Below are positions 1 through 8,801 of a stretch of 64,000 bases of DNA, piece after piece. This DNA is from Rhizobium sp. N324 (lineage in GTDB: Bacteria > Pseudomonadota > Alphaproteobacteria > Rhizobiales > Rhizobiaceae), in assembly GCF_001664485.1 (NCBI RefSeq), contig NZ_CP013634.1:310001-374000 (forward strand). Direction: 5' to 3'. How positions within the stretch are numbered: position 1 is the stretch's first letter; the number at the start of each line of letters is the position of its first letter. Position numbers and translations under genes: made by a program. The notes below the pieces were generated by a model. It made no database searches. It saw only the letters and a program-made list of their open reading frames with translations, and was not told the origin of the DNA.

Positions 1-294
1 GCTGGCATAGAGCCACAGCGCCAGCAAAAGCCGTGGCGAAATCGGTGGATGGCCTGGCCGGTGCTCACGCGCCTTGATCCGATCTTCGAGCGTGCTCAGA
101 TCCAGTCCCTCGACATAGTTCCAAATGACCCGCACCGCATGATCCTGGCCGATCAAGCTGTCGATATCGACGGCACGCAACTCGATCTGATCGCGCACCG
201 GCTCACGCATGCGCGCCGCTCCGCGTCCCACCTGAGCACTTCGCCGCGCTCCATGCACCGGCAATCCTTCGAACAGGTCGTCGCCCACCATCAT
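1..294 (-). CDS. IS1182-family transposase, N-terminal part
   Basis: Ninety-eight codons run off the left edge. The protein begins MMVGDDLFEG and continues through IELRAVDIDSLIGQDHAVR, WNYVEGLDLSTLEDRIKARE and HPPISPRLLLALWLYAS, which is the usual N-terminal (DUF772) region of IS1182/IS5-type DDE transposases; the catalytic part lies outside. The start at 294 (or the next ATG at 291) is chosen because the family begins this way. It lies opposite to the peptide transporter operon it has damaged. Assignment to IS1182 rests on recalled similarity and was not searched. Confidence 0.75.
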   Translation of the reverse strand, partial: MMVGDDLFEGLPVHGARRSAQVGRGAARMREPVRDQIELRAVDIDSLIGQDHAVRVIWNYVEGLDLSTLEDRIKAREHRPGHPPISPRLLLALWLYAS

Positions 295-356
295 CCCCCA
301 AGCAAATCAACGACCCAACAGAATCACAATCCAATCGCCTCCGCTACCAAACATTC
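1..356 (-). mobile_element. Insertion sequence end (IS1182-type), cut by window edge
   Basis: The left edge holds one end of an insertion sequence whose transposase reads out of the window on the minus strand. The outer boundary is approximate: the reading frame of the interrupted binding-protein gene can be followed leftwards to about position 357, and no terminal repeat could be confirmed because the other end is outside the window. The roughly 60 bases between the transposase start and the boundary would be the IS terminal region. Confidence 0.6.
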
Positions 357-1148
357 ACAGGCTCTCAGGATGGCGCGACGAAACAGGATCACGCCTTCCC
401 GAATGCAGAGACCTCGCTTCTGAGGATCGATGCCCAGATCCCACCCTTCAACGACAAGCGCGTGCGCGAAGCCCTCAATCTGGCGATCGACCGGGATGGG
501 CTTATCGGCACCATTTTTCACGAAAACGCTCAAAAAGCGATGCAGGTCGTGCCGCCGTCGGTATTCGGTTTTAACCCCGATATCCCGGTCTGGACATACG
601 ATCCGGAAAAAGCAAAGTCCCTGCTTGCCGCAGCCAAGACGGATGGCGTGCCGGTCGACAAGGAAATCGTCATCTACGGCCGCATCGGCATCTATCCCAA
701 CTCGTCGGAAAGCCTGGAAGCCATTCAGGCAATGCTGGCAGATGCCGGCTTCAACGCAAGACTAGAAATGCTGGAGACCAGCCCATGGCTGAAACGGCTG
801 CTGAAGCCGTGGGACAAGGAGCGTCAGCCGTCGATCCTTCAGACGCAGATCGACAATACCGAAGGCGACGCGGTGTTCACGCTGCCGAATCGCTTCACCA
901 GCGATGGCAACCAGTCGACCATCGCGGACGCCAAGCTCGACAAGCTGATTGCCGACGCCGCCAAGGCGACTGGAGATGAGCGCAAGAAACTTTTCCAGGA
1001 AGCGTTCAGATACATCGCCGTCGATGCGGTCAACATCGCGCCGCTCTTTCACATGGTCACGATCGCCCGCGTCGCCGAGAACGTGAACTACAGCCTCGAT
1101 GTGCAGGCCGGCAATGAAATCAAGCTGAAATCGGTCAGCTATCGCTGA
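357..1148 (+). pseudogene. Peptide/opine ABC transporter binding protein, 5'-truncated by IS
   Basis: The open frame encodes only the C-terminal portion of a family 5 extracytoplasmic solute-binding protein (SBP_bac_5). Typical pieces are SLLRIDAQIPPFNDKRVREA, ALNLAIDRDGLIG and the C-terminal FRYIAVDAVNIAPLFH. Complete members are about 500-540 residues; here about 260 remain, with no signal peptide. The frame is open back to about 357, where IS sequence begins, so the insertion removed the start and first lobe. A GTG at 462 could restart translation, but the product could not be exported or fold as a full binding protein. Two permeases and two ATPases follow from 1189, so this was the first gene of the operon. 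Confidence 0.85.
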
Positions 1149-1188
1149 CCGTCGCCCTGACGGCCTGAACGTCGCCTGAGGAGAGCGG

Positions 1189-2109
1189 ATGTCCTTCATA
1201 TACTTCCTGAAACGAGCGGGCTTCGCGGCGCTTGCGCTTGCAGCGCTGATGACATCCGCCTTTTTCCTGGTGCGGCTGACGGGGGATCCTGTCGATCTCT
1301 ACCTGCCGGTCGATGCCTCGGATGCGGCGCGCGAAGCCATGCGCGTCCGTCTCGGCCTCGACGGTTCGCTTCCGGCACAATTCCTTGATTGGGCCTGGGA
1401 CATCGTCAGACTCGATTTCGGGGTGTCGCTCTGGCACAACCGGCCGGCCATGGATGTGGTATTGGAAGCGCTGCCCAACACGCTGGCGCTCGGCGCCATT
1501 GCATTGACCCTGGCCTTCGGCGCCGCTGTCGTCATCGGATCCCTCGCCGCCTTGAATGCCGGCGGCTGGATCGATCGTGGCGTCAACCTGCTGTCGCAGG
1601 CCGCCGCCAGCGTGCCGGATTTCTGGCTCGGCCTGATGGGCGTGCTTTTATTCGCGGTCACCTTCCGTCTCTTGCCGACATCGGGCTTCGGCGGCCCGAT
1701 CTACTGGGTACTGCCGATCGCCTGTCTTTTTGCCAGGCCTTTCGGGACCCTGGTGCAGATTATCCGTGGCTCGATGATCGAAGCGCTGAACGCGACCTTC
1801 GTGCGGACCGCACGGGCCAAGGGCGCGCGCGACGGACGAGTTACCTTCGTGCATGCGCTCCGAAACGCTCTCCTGCCCGCGGTCACCGTTACCGGCGACC
1901 TTGCCGCTCAGTTTGCCGGCGGCGGCGGCGTCGTTGAGGTGGTCTTCGGGTTTCCGGGGATCGGCAAGCTTCTGATTGACGGCATCCTCAAGCGCGACTT
2001 CGCCGTCGTCCAGGCATCGATCTTCGCGGTCGCTGTCGTCATCTTCTTCATCAACATCCTGGTCGACATGCTCTATGCCTCGATCGATCCGCGCGTGAGG
2101 GTCGAATGA
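1189..2109 (+). CDS. Peptide ABC transporter permease, DppB/OppB type
   Basis: A 306-residue inner-membrane permease of the BPD_transp_1 superfamily. The N-terminal membrane segment (FLKRAGFAALALAALMTSAF) is followed by the DppB-type loop with LTGDPVDLYLP and SDAAREAMRVRLGLDGSLPAQ. The conserved cytoplasmic EAA loop is at about residues 200-220 (FVRTARAKGA), and VVEVVFGFPGIGKLL is typical of the family. It forms the channel with the next gene, which overlaps it by 4 bp. The start at 1189 is preceded by GAGAGCGG. The cognate binding protein upstream is truncated, so the channel may be idle or served by another binding protein. Confidence 0.9.
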   Translation: MSFIYFLKRAGFAALALAALMTSAFFLVRLTGDPVDLYLPVDASDAAREAMRVRLGLDGSLPAQFLDWAWDIVRLDFGVSLWHNRPAMDVVLEALPNTLALGAIALTLAFGAAVVIGSLAALNAGGWIDRGVNLLSQAAASVPDFWLGLMGVLLFAVTFRLLPTSGFGGPIYWVLPIACLFARPFGTLVQIIRGSMIEALNATFVRTARAKGARDGRVTFVHALRNALLPAVTVTGDLAAQFAGGGGVVEVVFGFPGIGKLLIDGILKRDFAVVQASIFAVAVVIFFINILVDMLYASIDPRVRVE

Positions 2110-3023
2110 CCGAGGCGTCCGCCGAACTCCTCCCGGTCCGCGAGCGCCGTAGCCGCCGTATCCTGTGGCTCGCGCGCGCGCTCGCGGGTGACCCGATGGC
2201 GATGGCTTCAACGATCTGGCTACTGATCGTCATGTTTGCCATCCTCACCGATAGCCTGGAGCTCCTGGGCGAAAACCGCATCTCGCTTAAGGCGCGCAAC
2301 CTGCCGCCCTTCGACTTCGGCCAGTCCTGGACTTTGTGGTTGGGGGCTGACGCGCTCGGACGGCCGCTCGTTATCCGTCTCATCGAGGCTGCTTCGACGA
2401 CGATTGGGATCGCCCTCACGACCGTGTTGACGAGCCTGATCGGCGGGACGCTGCTTGGTGTGATTGCGGGTTATTTCGGCGGCATTGTCGGCAACATCAT
2501 CATGCGGATCTGCGACGTCATCCTCGGCTTCCCAACCCTTCTGGTGGCGCTCTTCGGCCTCTATTTGTTCGGCCCAAGCGTCAGCAATCTAGTGATCGTG
2601 CTGGCCGTCACCCGCATGCCGGCTTATGTCCGTGTCGCAAGAGCTGAAACGCTGGAGGTCCGGGAACGGCTTTTCGTCGACGCCGCGCTCGTCTTCGGGG
2701 CCGGACCGGCGTGGATCCTGCGCAATCATATCCTGCCGAGCGTCGCTCCCACCATGCTGACACTCGCCTCCGTCAATCTCGCCATGGTTATGCTTTTTGA
2801 ATCCGGCCTGAGCTATCTTGGCCTCGGCATCCAGCCGCCTGCGGTCAGTTGGGGACTGATGGTAGCCCAGGGCCAGGGATACCTGTCGTCAGCCTGGTGG
2901 CTCGGCTTTTTCCCCGGTCTGGCCGTCATGTTCACCACCATGTCGTTCAACCTGCTCGCCAACTGGTTCCGGATCGTCAACGACCCGTCGCAGCACTGGC
3001 GGCTTGTGAGCAGGAGGCGTTGA
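2106..3023 (+). CDS. Peptide ABC transporter permease, DppC/OppC type
   Basis: A 305-residue second permease subunit of the peptide importer. It carries a first membrane segment near residues 36-55, the DppC-type stretch LGADALGRPLVIRLIEAAST, and the family hallmark ARAETLEVRERLFVDAAL (EAA loop) near residue 180; LSYLGLGIQPPAVSWGLM near the C-terminus is also characteristic. It begins inside the end of the preceding permease gene (ATGA overlap) and its stop overlaps the ATPase start at 3023, so the four genes are translationally coupled. Confidence 0.9.
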   Translation: MTEASAELLPVRERRSRRILWLARALAGDPMAMASTIWLLIVMFAILTDSLELLGENRISLKARNLPPFDFGQSWTLWLGADALGRPLVIRLIEAASTTIGIALTTVLTSLIGGTLLGVIAGYFGGIVGNIIMRICDVILGFPTLLVALFGLYLFGPSVSNLVIVLAVTRMPAYVRVARAETLEVRERLFVDAALVFGAGPAWILRNHILPSVAPTMLTLASVNLAMVMLFESGLSYLGLGIQPPAVSWGLMVAQGQGYLSSAWWLGFFPGLAVMFTTMSFNLLANWFRIVNDPSQHWRLVSRRR

Positions 3024-3994
3024 TGGCACTTCTTGAGGTCAAGGACCTGCGAGTCAGTTTCGACACGGCGGCCGGGCGCATCCTCGCCCTCAACGGCGTC
3101 TCCTTTTCGCTTAACCGCGGCGAGGTTCTGGCGCTTCTGGGTGAGAGCGGCTGCGGAAAATCGGTGACAGCCTCGGCCATCATGGATCTCGTTCCCAATC
3201 CTCCGGGGGCGATCGACCATGGGTCGATCTGCTTCGATGGCTCCGAGCTTTTACAGCTCCCGCGGCAGGAGCGACGCGATGTTTGCGGCGACCGGATCGC
3301 CCTGATCTTCCAGGATGCGCTTGCGGCACTTAATCCGGTTTACCCCGTTGGGTGGCAAATCGCCGAAATGTTTCGCATCCATGGCCGCACCCCGGAAGGC
3401 GGCGTGGAAAAAGCCGTAATCGATCTCCTGACTGCCATCGGCATTCCTGACGCCGAACGCCGGGCGCGGCAATATCCGCACGAGTTTTCCGGCGGCATGC
3501 GTCAGCGCATCATGATCGCAATGGCCGTGGCGCTCGAACCGGACGTCATCATTGCCGACGAGCCGACGACGGCTCTCGACGTGACGATTCAGGCGCAAGT
3601 GGCCGATCTTCTGGACGCCATTCGCAAACGCAGCGGTGCCGGCATGATTTTCATCACCCACGATTTGGGGGTCGTAGCAGAACTCGCGGACCGGGTGGCG
3701 GTCATGTATGCCGGCCGCATCGTCGAGACCGCAAGCGTCTTCGAACTCTTCGAGAGCGCCAGGCATCCATACAGCGTCGGATTGCTTGCCTCGCAGCCGC
3801 GTATGGATATGGACGAGGAGGAACTGGTGCCGATCCCCGGCTCCGCGCCCAATCCTGTCGCCCTCCCGTCCGGCTGTGCATTCAGGACACGCTGTCCGCG
3901 CGCAGAGAAACTCTGTTGCGAGGTTGTCCCTCACCTTGAAACCGTGGGAGCGGACCGTCAGGTCGCCTGCCACTTTCCGGTATCGCCAACATGA
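3023..3994 (+). CDS. Peptide ABC transporter ATPase, DppD/OppD type
   Basis: A 323-residue nucleotide-binding subunit. Visible motifs are Walker A GESGCGKS, the Q-loop FQDALAALNPVYPVGWQ, signature FSGGMRQR, Walker B VIIADEPTTALD and the switch histidine in FITHDLGV. The C-terminal oligopeptide-transporter domain includes GCAFRTRCPRAEKLC, whose cysteines resemble the Fe-S site of OppD/DppD proteins. The ATG at 3023 was chosen because it has AGGAGG upstream and overlaps the previous stop; the frame is open further upstream but that is permease sequence. Confidence 0.92.
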   Translation: MALLEVKDLRVSFDTAAGRILALNGVSFSLNRGEVLALLGESGCGKSVTASAIMDLVPNPPGAIDHGSICFDGSELLQLPRQERRDVCGDRIALIFQDALAALNPVYPVGWQIAEMFRIHGRTPEGGVEKAVIDLLTAIGIPDAERRARQYPHEFSGGMRQRIMIAMAVALEPDVIIADEPTTALDVTIQAQVADLLDAIRKRSGAGMIFITHDLGVVAELADRVAVMYAGRIVETASVFELFESARHPYSVGLLASQPRMDMDEEELVPIPGSAPNPVALPSGCAFRTRCPRAEKLCCEVVPHLETVGADRQVACHFPVSPT

Positions 3995-4986
3995 CCGAAC
4001 CGCTTCTTAAAGTCCAAAATCTCTCCCGGCATTTCGGCGGCGCATCGGCTCCGGTGCGCGCCGTCGATGATGTCAGCTTCGAGATTGCAGCGGGGGAGAC
4101 GTTGGGCCTCGTCGGCGAGAGCGGCTGCGGCAAGACCTCGCTGGTGCGCACGTTGCTGAAGCTCGGACCGGCAACCGGTGGCAGCGCTTTGCTTGACGGC
4201 GTCGATATCACCACGAGCAGCGGCCGGCACTTGCACGCGTTGCGCCGCAGGATGCAGGTCGTGTTCCAGGATCCCTACCAGTCGCTCAATCCCCGCATGC
4301 GGGTCGACCGGCTGATCTCGGAGCCCTGGGCGCTGCACCGTGGTGTCATGCCGAAGGCACGCTGGCGGGAAGAGACAGTCAAGCTGCTGGAATCCGTCGG
4401 TCTGCGTGGCGAACATGCGGACCGCTACCCTTCCGAATTTTCAGGTGGCCAGCGGCAGCGTCTCGGTATTGCTCGCGCTCTTGCGCTCAATCCGACGCTC
4501 CTCGTCTGCGATGAACCGGTTTCGGCCCTCGACGTTTCCGTCCAGGCGCAGGTCATCAACCTACTAGCCAAGCTGAAGCGCGAACGCAATCTGACGATGC
4601 TTTTCGTCGCGCATGATCTCGCCGTGGTGCGCCATATATCAGACCGCGTCATGGTCATGTATCTTGGCAAGATCATAGAGACCGGGCCGAAGCATTCCAT
4701 TTTCAGCGCGCCGGCTCATCCTTACACCCAGGCCTTGCTTTCCGCGGTGCCGACACCGGATCCAAGGCTTCGCGGGAAGCGCAAACGCATCGTGCTGCAG
4801 GGCGAGCTTCCGAGCCCGGTCAACCCGCCCAGCGGATGCCGCTTCCGGACCCGCTGCTGGAAGGCCACATCGATTTGCGCAGAACAGGAACCAATGTTGA
4901 TGGCGAGGACGCCGGCTCCGGGCCTGCTGACCGCGTGCCACCATGCCGATGAGCAAATTATCTCCACATCTTGTTCAACTGGATGA
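3991..4986 (+). CDS. Peptide ABC transporter ATPase, DppF/OppF type
   Basis: A 331-residue second ATPase of the peptide importer. It shows Walker A GESGCGKTS, the OppF-type FQDPYQSLNPRMRV, signature FSGGQRQRLG, Walker B LLVCDEPVSALDVSVQAQ and switch FVAHDLAVVRHIS. The C-terminus has SGCRFRTRCWKATSIC, again a cysteine-bearing oligopeptide-transporter motif. It overlaps the DppD-type gene by 4 bp (ATGA) and is the last gene of the operon. No enzyme is encoded with the transporter, so the substrate (peptide, opine or other) cannot be told from this window. Confidence 0.92.
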   Translation: MTEPLLKVQNLSRHFGGASAPVRAVDDVSFEIAAGETLGLVGESGCGKTSLVRTLLKLGPATGGSALLDGVDITTSSGRHLHALRRRMQVVFQDPYQSLNPRMRVDRLISEPWALHRGVMPKARWREETVKLLESVGLRGEHADRYPSEFSGGQRQRLGIARALALNPTLLVCDEPVSALDVSVQAQVINLLAKLKRERNLTMLFVAHDLAVVRHISDRVMVMYLGKIIETGPKHSIFSAPAHPYTQALLSAVPTPDPRLRGKRKRIVLQGELPSPVNPPSGCRFRTRCWKATSICAEQEPMLMARTPAPGLLTACHHADEQIISTSCSTG

Positions 4987-5450
4987 TGATTACTGCCTTG
5001 AGCGGATCCGAGCCGCCGACATAGTGCGACGGCGAGCGGGACTTCTCTGTGCCGACGAATGTCGTGACCGCTGTGCGAAAAGTCCGTCACCGAAACGAAT
5101 AAGCTGAAATGCCGTGCATCAGTAGAATTGAATGCTCGAAATATCGAAATCGTTGAAAGTGCTTGCCTGATTTCTGCATCAAGCATCTTTAAACCTTAAG
5201 GCGTAATTCTTACGTCCTTCATCGTCATGTCTATCAAGGCGACACCGATGTAAGATCACTCACGACCACGCCGCCCCTCATCGGGGACTCGGGACGCGCG
5301 TCGTTTTTTCCAGACAATGAGCAGCCCAAACGTTCGATACACAATTAGGTGCGTCGAACGAACAGGCGCGCCATCTCCCCGTCTTATCAACCAGCACCAA
5401 CCGGGCGGCTATCGGGTGGAACGAACCCGTGCGCCCATACGAGAGAAAAG
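4987..5450. other. Intergenic stretch, no gene recognised
   Basis: These 464 bases separate the peptide importer from the SPFH gene. Open frames here are short and overlap real genes or lack family resemblance. The region must hold the promoter of the SPFH gene, but no convincing promoter pair, repeat or strong terminator was found by eye. Confidence 0.5.
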
Positions 5451-7496
5451 ATGGAAACCTTACAATATCTGAGCCCGATGGGATGGAAGGCGATCGAAAT
5501 CGCCGTTACGCTCATCGTGCTGGCAGCCCTGTTCCGGTGGAGCGGCGTGATCCGCTATATCCCGAACGACAGGCTCGGCATTCTCGAAAAGCTGTGGAGT
5601 TTTCGCGGCTCCGTCGACACTGGCTTCATTGCGCTCTATGGCGAGGCCGGCTTCCAGCCGGAAGTCGTGCGCGGCGGCCTGCATTTCTTCATGCCGTTCC
5701 AGTATTCGATGCACCGCGCCAATCTCGTGACCATTCCGCAGGGCCAGATCGGCTATGTCTTCGCCCGCGACGGCGAGCCGTTGCCGCCAACCCAGACGCT
5801 TGCCTCGAATGTCGACGCCGATGATTTTCAGGATGTGCGCGGTTTTCTGACGAAGGGCGGCCAGAAGGGGCCGCAGCGCAAGATCCTGCGCGAAGGTACC
5901 TATGCCATCAATCTGGCGCAGTTCATCGTGCTGACCGCCCAATCGACTCACTCCGTCAACCTGAACGCATCCGAACAAAGACTGTTTGCCGACATGTCGA
6001 CCTTGATCACCGAGCGTAATGGCTTCGAGCCCGTCGTCATTCATGACGCCGAGGACCTGATCGGCGTCGTCACCATCCATGACGGTCCGGCGCTGCCGGA
6101 TGGCGAAATCATCGCGCCGACCGTTGCCAACAATCCGAAGGATCCGAACTTCCACAATAATTTCCAGGACCCGGAGAAGTTTCTCAATGCCGGCGGTTAT
6201 CGCGGCCGGCAATTGCAGGTGCTTGCCGACGGCAGTTATTTCCTCAACCGGATCTTTGCGACCGTCGAACTTGTGGAGAAGACGATCATCGAGGTCGGCA
6301 CAGTGGGTGTCGTCGTCTCCTATACCGGCCGGCGAAGCGCCGATATCTCAGGCCAGTCCTATCGCCACGGCGAGCTGGTCGAGACGGGGGCACGCGGTGT
6401 CTGGTCGACGCCGCTGCTGCCGGGCAAATATGCGTTCAACACCTATGCCGGCAATATCATCATCGTGCCGACCACCAACTTCGTGCTCAAATGGACGAAG
6501 GAACAGTTCGGCGAACACAGGCTGGACGAGAATCTTTCCGAAGTGTCGCTGATCACCAAGGATGCGTTCGAACCGGTGCTGCCGCTCTCGGTCGTCGTTC
6601 ATATCGACTATATGAAGGCGCCGCTCGTCGTGCAGCGTTTCGGCGATATCAAACGGCTGGTCGAGCAGACGCTCGATCCGATGATCTCGGCCTATTTCAA
6701 GAATATCGCCCAGACCAAGACCCTGATCGAACTGCTGCAGGAGCGCAGCGAAATCCAGCGCAAATCCGGCGATGAAATGCGCGAGAAGTTCAACTCCTAC
6801 AGCCTCGAACTGCAGGAAGTGCTGATCGGCACGCCGCGGGCCAGCAACGGCCAGAACAGCATCGAGCAGATCTTGATCCAGCTGCGCGAGCGTCAGATCG
6901 CCGTCGAAAAGGTCGAGACCTACAAATTGCAGGAGGCGGCGGCGATCCAGGAGCGCACATTGCGCGAAAAGGAAGCGCTCGCCGAACAGCAGGCGAAGAT
7001 CACGACATCGGCGCTCACCATCGAGATCAGCGAGAACGAAGGCAAGGCGCAGCTCGCCCGCACCCGCCAGCAGGCGGAAACCATTCAGGTGACCGCCAAG
7101 GCCGAAGCGGAAAAGGTGCGCCTCGCCGGCCTGGGTGAGGCCGACAGGATCAAGTCGATCGCACTTGCCGATGCCGAGCGCATCAAGGCGACCGGTTTGG
7201 CCGACGCCCAGAAGGTGCGCGCCGTCGGTCTGGCGGAAGCCGAAGCCACCGAGAAAAAAGTGGCGGCCTTCGGTGGCCCGGATTATCAGCTCCATTCGCA
7301 GGTGCTGATGCGTTTTGCCGAGGCAATCGAAAACGGGAGACTGCCGCTCGTGCCGCAGATCCAGGTCGGCGGCGCCGGCGGCGAAAAGGGCGCCGCCAAT
7401 GGCCTTGTCGAAATGATGCTGTCGATGCTGGTCGCCGACCGGCTTGGACGGCCGGCTGCACCGGCTGCGGTGCCGGCGCCGATCGAGCAGCAGTGA
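5451..7496 (+). CDS. SPFH/Band 7 (flotillin-like) membrane protein
   Basis: A 681-residue protein with one N-terminal membrane segment (about residues 11-28, GWKAIEIAVTLIVLAALF), a large SPFH/Band 7 region and a long charged coiled coil from about residue 490 to 605. Proteins of this superfamily assemble into large membrane rings or scaffolds and often influence membrane organisation or protease control; the exact role here is unknown. The coiled coil ends in four successive 11-residue repeats beginning at L561, L572, L583 and L594. The C-terminus is Gly/Ala/Pro-rich. The ATG at 5451 follows GAGAGAAAAG and places the membrane segment at the N-terminus; longer forms add an unlikely leader. No NfeD-like partner is adjacent. 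A strong hairpin follows the stop. Confidence 0.85.
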   Translation: METLQYLSPMGWKAIEIAVTLIVLAALFRWSGVIRYIPNDRLGILEKLWSFRGSVDTGFIALYGEAGFQPEVVRGGLHFFMPFQYSMHRANLVTIPQGQIGYVFARDGEPLPPTQTLASNVDADDFQDVRGFLTKGGQKGPQRKILREGTYAINLAQFIVLTAQSTHSVNLNASEQRLFADMSTLITERNGFEPVVIHDAEDLIGVVTIHDGPALPDGEIIAPTVANNPKDPNFHNNFQDPEKFLNAGGYRGRQLQVLADGSYFLNRIFATVELVEKTIIEVGTVGVVVSYTGRRSADISGQSYRHGELVETGARGVWSTPLLPGKYAFNTYAGNIIIVPTTNFVLKWTKEQFGEHRLDENLSEVSLITKDAFEPVLPLSVVVHIDYMKAPLVVQRFGDIKRLVEQTLDPMISAYFKNIAQTKTLIELLQERSEIQRKSGDEMREKFNSYSLELQEVLIGTPRASNGQNSIEQILIQLRERQIAVEKVETYKLQEAAAIQERTLREKEALAEQQAKITTSALTIEISENEGKAQLARTRQQAETIQVTAKAEAEKVRLAGLGEADRIKSIALADAERIKATGLADAQKVRAVGLAEAEATEKKVAAFGGPDYQLHSQVLMRFAEAIENGRLPLVPQIQVGGAGGEKGAANGLVEMMLSMLVADRLGRPAAPAAVPAPIEQQ

Positions 7497-7502
7497 TTAC
7501 CG

Positions 7503-7525
7503 ACGGGCCGGCTCTGCCGGCCCGT
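7503..7525 (+). terminator. Hairpin after SPFH gene
   Basis: Perfect inverted repeat with 10-base arms (ACGGGCCGGC and its complement) around a 3-base loop, starting 7 bases after the SPFH stop codon. No long T-run follows, so it is either a weak intrinsic terminator or a 3'-end stabiliser. It lies between convergent genes. Confidence 0.6.
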
Positions 7526-7538
7526 TATGTGCATGGCG

Positions 7539-7820
7539 CTAGTGAACCTCTCCACCGGGTTTCACCCTGGTGGAAAATTGGTGGACGAGCATGATACCCT
7601 GTTCGAGGAGCAGCTCGGCCGCCCGCAGATCGCGTGGCGCCAGCTCCCCGGATAGTCCTCGGATCGTATTGGCGATGCAGATGGAGTTGGCGACAAAGCG
7701 GGCGTCGCCCGCATCTTCGGCCTCCTCCGCGGTTGCCTCAAGGGCATTGGCGACGGTATCGAGCAGGCTCGATCGCTCGACAAGCGTCATGTCGTTCAGA
7801 GTTTTCGAAATGCCATTCAT
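7539..7820 (-). CDS. Small hypothetical protein (93 aa)
   Basis: The protein begins MNGISKTLNDMTLVERSSLL and is predicted mostly helical, with an Ala/Glu-rich middle (ANALEATAEEAEDAGDARFV). No domain is recognised. The ATG at 7820 is preferred because GAGGAG sits about 6 bases upstream; an in-frame ATG at 7844 would swallow that ribosome-binding site. It is convergent with the SPFH gene and not obviously in an operon with its neighbours. Confidence 0.6.
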   Translation of the reverse strand: MNGISKTLNDMTLVERSSLLDTVANALEATAEEAEDAGDARFVANSICIANTIRGLSGELAPRDLRAAELLLEQGIMLVHQFSTRVKPGGEVH

Positions 7821-7992
7821 GATCGTCTCCTCGCGCGTGCCCAAGGCGGGTCGCAGCGCCGATTTTCTCGATTTGAGAGAGGTGGCTTTGACTGTCAGAT
7901 AGGGAGGGATTCTTCAGAAGCAACGCATGGCTGCCGCGCATTTCATGCATGCGTGCAGCGAAACTGGGGGCGTAGTCAAACATTTTGTCCCA

Positions 7993-8457
7993 TCATGTCT
8001 GGCGCATCAGGAGCTCGGCAAGCATCGGTCGCTGCCCTTTCAACAGCTTTGTCTCTGCCTCGGCAGGGGAAAACCAAGCGGCGCGATCAACCTCCGGAAA
8101 GCTCTTGACCTGGCCCGATTTCGGCGGCCACTCCATTTGGAATTCAGAGCTTGGTATCGTATCGACGTCCAATATCGGATCGGCTTCGACCGACCAGACG
8201 ACGACGATCTTGCCGCCGGGTTGCCGGTATTCGCCAAGCGGCGTGAACATGCCGTCGACCGTGACGCCGAGCTCTTCGCCGGTCTCCCTAATTGCCGCCG
8301 CCAGTTCATCCTCTTCCGGTTCGACCAATCCCTTCGGGATCGACCAGGCAGCCTCGTCCTTCCGAGCCCAGAAGGGACCGCCCGGATGAACGAGAAGGAT
8401 TTCGAGGTCCTTGGACGCACGCCGATAGATGAGAAGTCCGGCGCTGCGGATTGCCAT
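7993..8457 (-). CDS. NUDIX hydrolase
   Basis: A 154-residue protein with a Nudix box at about residues 43-65: G-x5-E (GLVEPEE), then DELAAAI, RE, T, GEELGV. It matches G-x5-E-x7-R-E-U-x-E-E-x-G-U except that threonine replaces the usual aliphatic residue after RE. Such enzymes cleave a nucleoside diphosphate linked to another group. The N-terminal SAGLLIYRR and the F/W-rich substrate region resemble the diadenosine-polyphosphate or NTP pyrophosphohydrolase group common in rhizobia; the substrate is not deducible. A small cysteine-rich gene lies 24 bases upstream on the same strand and is probably co-transcribed. Confidence 0.85.
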   Translation of the reverse strand: MAIRSAGLLIYRRASKDLEILLVHPGGPFWARKDEAAWSIPKGLVEPEEDELAAAIRETGEELGVTVDGMFTPLGEYRQPGGKIVVVWSVEADPILDVDTIPSSEFQMEWPPKSGQVKSFPEVDRAAWFSPAEAETKLLKGQRPMLAELLMRQT

Positions 8458-8481
8458 CGCATTGTGCCCTTTCCGCGTTCG

Positions 8482-8649
8482 TCACGGGGCCAGACATTCC
8501 TCGCAGATGCCGCAGCCGTCATCGTCCATCCATTGGCGCCGGCGCCGGCAACAAAGGCACGCACGACTGTCCGGCCGTTCCTTTGTGTCTTCCGGAGGAA
8601 TGATCTCGATTGTCGTCTCGAATTGAGTGTCAGCTACAAGTTCCGTCAT
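8482..8649 (-). CDS. Small cysteine-rich protein (55 aa), probable zinc binder
   Basis: This 55-residue frame starts MTELVADTQF and ends CGICEECLAP. It holds CLCC at residues 31-34 followed by an Arg-rich RRRRQW and then CGICEEC at residues 46-52, a cysteine arrangement of small zinc-ribbon or treble-clef type proteins. Codon use looks like that of neighbouring genes and AGCGAG precedes the ATG. It lies 24 bases upstream of the NUDIX gene on the same strand. No family name is recognised; the function is unknown. Confidence 0.6.
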   Translation of the reverse strand: MTELVADTQFETTIEIIPPEDTKERPDSRACLCCRRRRQWMDDDGCGICEECLAP

Positions 8650-8801
8650 CTCGCTGCTCCGTCAGTCCGGTGGATATGAGATAGGAGCGGCTGGCGATGT
8701 CGGCAAGTTCCGGGCGAGAACGGCAACTTGCTGAAGGTTGCGTGTCAGGCTTGATCGCAAGCCTGGCGCAGAGGCTGCTCCCGCAGCGGGGGCTTTGAAT
8801 A

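Noticed and set aside
49..423. 124-codon plus-strand frame at the left edge
   Set aside because: It is antisense to a clear IS1182-type transposase N-terminus and crosses the IS boundary; no family resemblance.
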